Shown here piece by piece: positions 19,139-19,259 of a DNA stretch of 19,259 bases. The stretch is taken from assembly GCF_000003605.2 (NCBI RefSeq), contig NW_003119425.1, positions 1,463,284-1,482,542 on the forward strand. Reading direction: 5' to 3'. Below the pieces are notes generated by a model. That model saw only the letters and a list, made by a program, of their open reading frames with translations, searched no databases and was not told the DNA's origin. The DNA is from Saccoglossus kowalevskii. Lineage: Eukaryota > Hemichordata > Enteropneusta > Harrimaniidae. The translations under genes were made by a program, and so were the position numbers. Numbering within the stretch: the stretch's first letter is position 1; each line of letters begins with the position of its first letter.

Positions 19139-19259
19139 TCTATTAGAAGAGCATCTCCAATAGAAGCACATGTACGGCAACAATTGCATTGATTGTATAC
19201 TGATTTATTAAAATATGATGTATTTTGACCATAGAAACACCAAATTTACATAAGAGCAT
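19139..19259 (+). repeat. dispersed repeat running off the right window edge
   Basis: CTATTAGAAGAGCATCTCCAATAGAAGCAC words (19139-19168) resemble those at 9561-9740. TTTGACCATAGAAACACC (19224-19241) matches 6142-6159 exactly and is followed by a similar tail. The two motif types occurring together here suggest that the fragments at 6142 and 9561 belong to one decayed family whose full form lies partly beyond 19259. Confidence 0.45.

Larger units (their letters stand above)
16828..19259. other. AT-rich DNA downstream of TRMT10B, no gene seen
   Basis: The first part should contain the TRMT10B 3' untranslated region. The nearest canonical AATAAA that I found is at 17627-17632, about 800 bases past the stop. 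The stretch holds a 24-base palindrome (16969-16992), a perfect X-box (17144-17157), a foldback element (17303-17813), a truncated piggyBac-like copy (18200-18272), a degenerate 92-bp repeat (18369-18551) and a dispersed repeat at the edge. Short minus-strand open frames (17388-17645, 18237-18488, 18704-18970) look like chance. Confidence 0.55.

Overview
This is eukaryotic nuclear DNA, almost certainly from an invertebrate animal. It is AT-rich, with low gene density, spliced genes with GT-AG introns of roughly 0.5 to 2.7 kb, many short non-autonomous transposon copies, and two recognisable metazoan genes. Frequent ACATGT/TACATGTA words and CpG-dense islands limited to two presumptive promoters fit a marine invertebrate with a mosaically methylated genome. 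I cannot name the phylum from the sequence alone. Nothing prokaryotic or viral is visible.

Layout. Positions 1-100 are the right end of a hairpin-ended repeat element cut by the window edge. Positions 824-1032 are the lysine-rich last coding exon of an unidentified plus-strand gene, followed by a polyadenylation signal at 1104. Positions 1033-7761 hold no gene I can support. That stretch contains a complete 730-bp copy of the same repeat element (2931-3660), a 25-bp tandem repeat (4277-4380) and a piggyBac-like miniature element (5190-5413). Positions 7762-14008 on the minus strand hold a complete six-exon gene for a UPF0193/EVG1 family protein (human C22orf23), assembled here exon by exon to 271 residues. 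Its introns carry at least five miniature elements. Positions 15862-16827 on the plus strand hold an uninterrupted 321-codon TRMT10B-like tRNA (purine-9, N1) methyltransferase gene. Positions 16828-19259 hold no gene I can support, but do contain a perfect RFX X-box palindrome, an inverted-repeat (foldback) element and further repeat fragments.

The EVG1 and TRMT10B genes lie head to head, about 1.85 kb apart, and each has its own CpG-dense upstream region. I see no sign that they act in a common pathway. The most interesting items are the hairpin-ended element family with a variable number of internal ~160-bp units, the single-exon TRMT10B, the perfect X-box near TRMT10B together with an X-box-like site inside the EVG1 gene, and the several families of miniature elements in the EVG1 introns. 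I found no convincing evidence of a wholly new multi-gene system.
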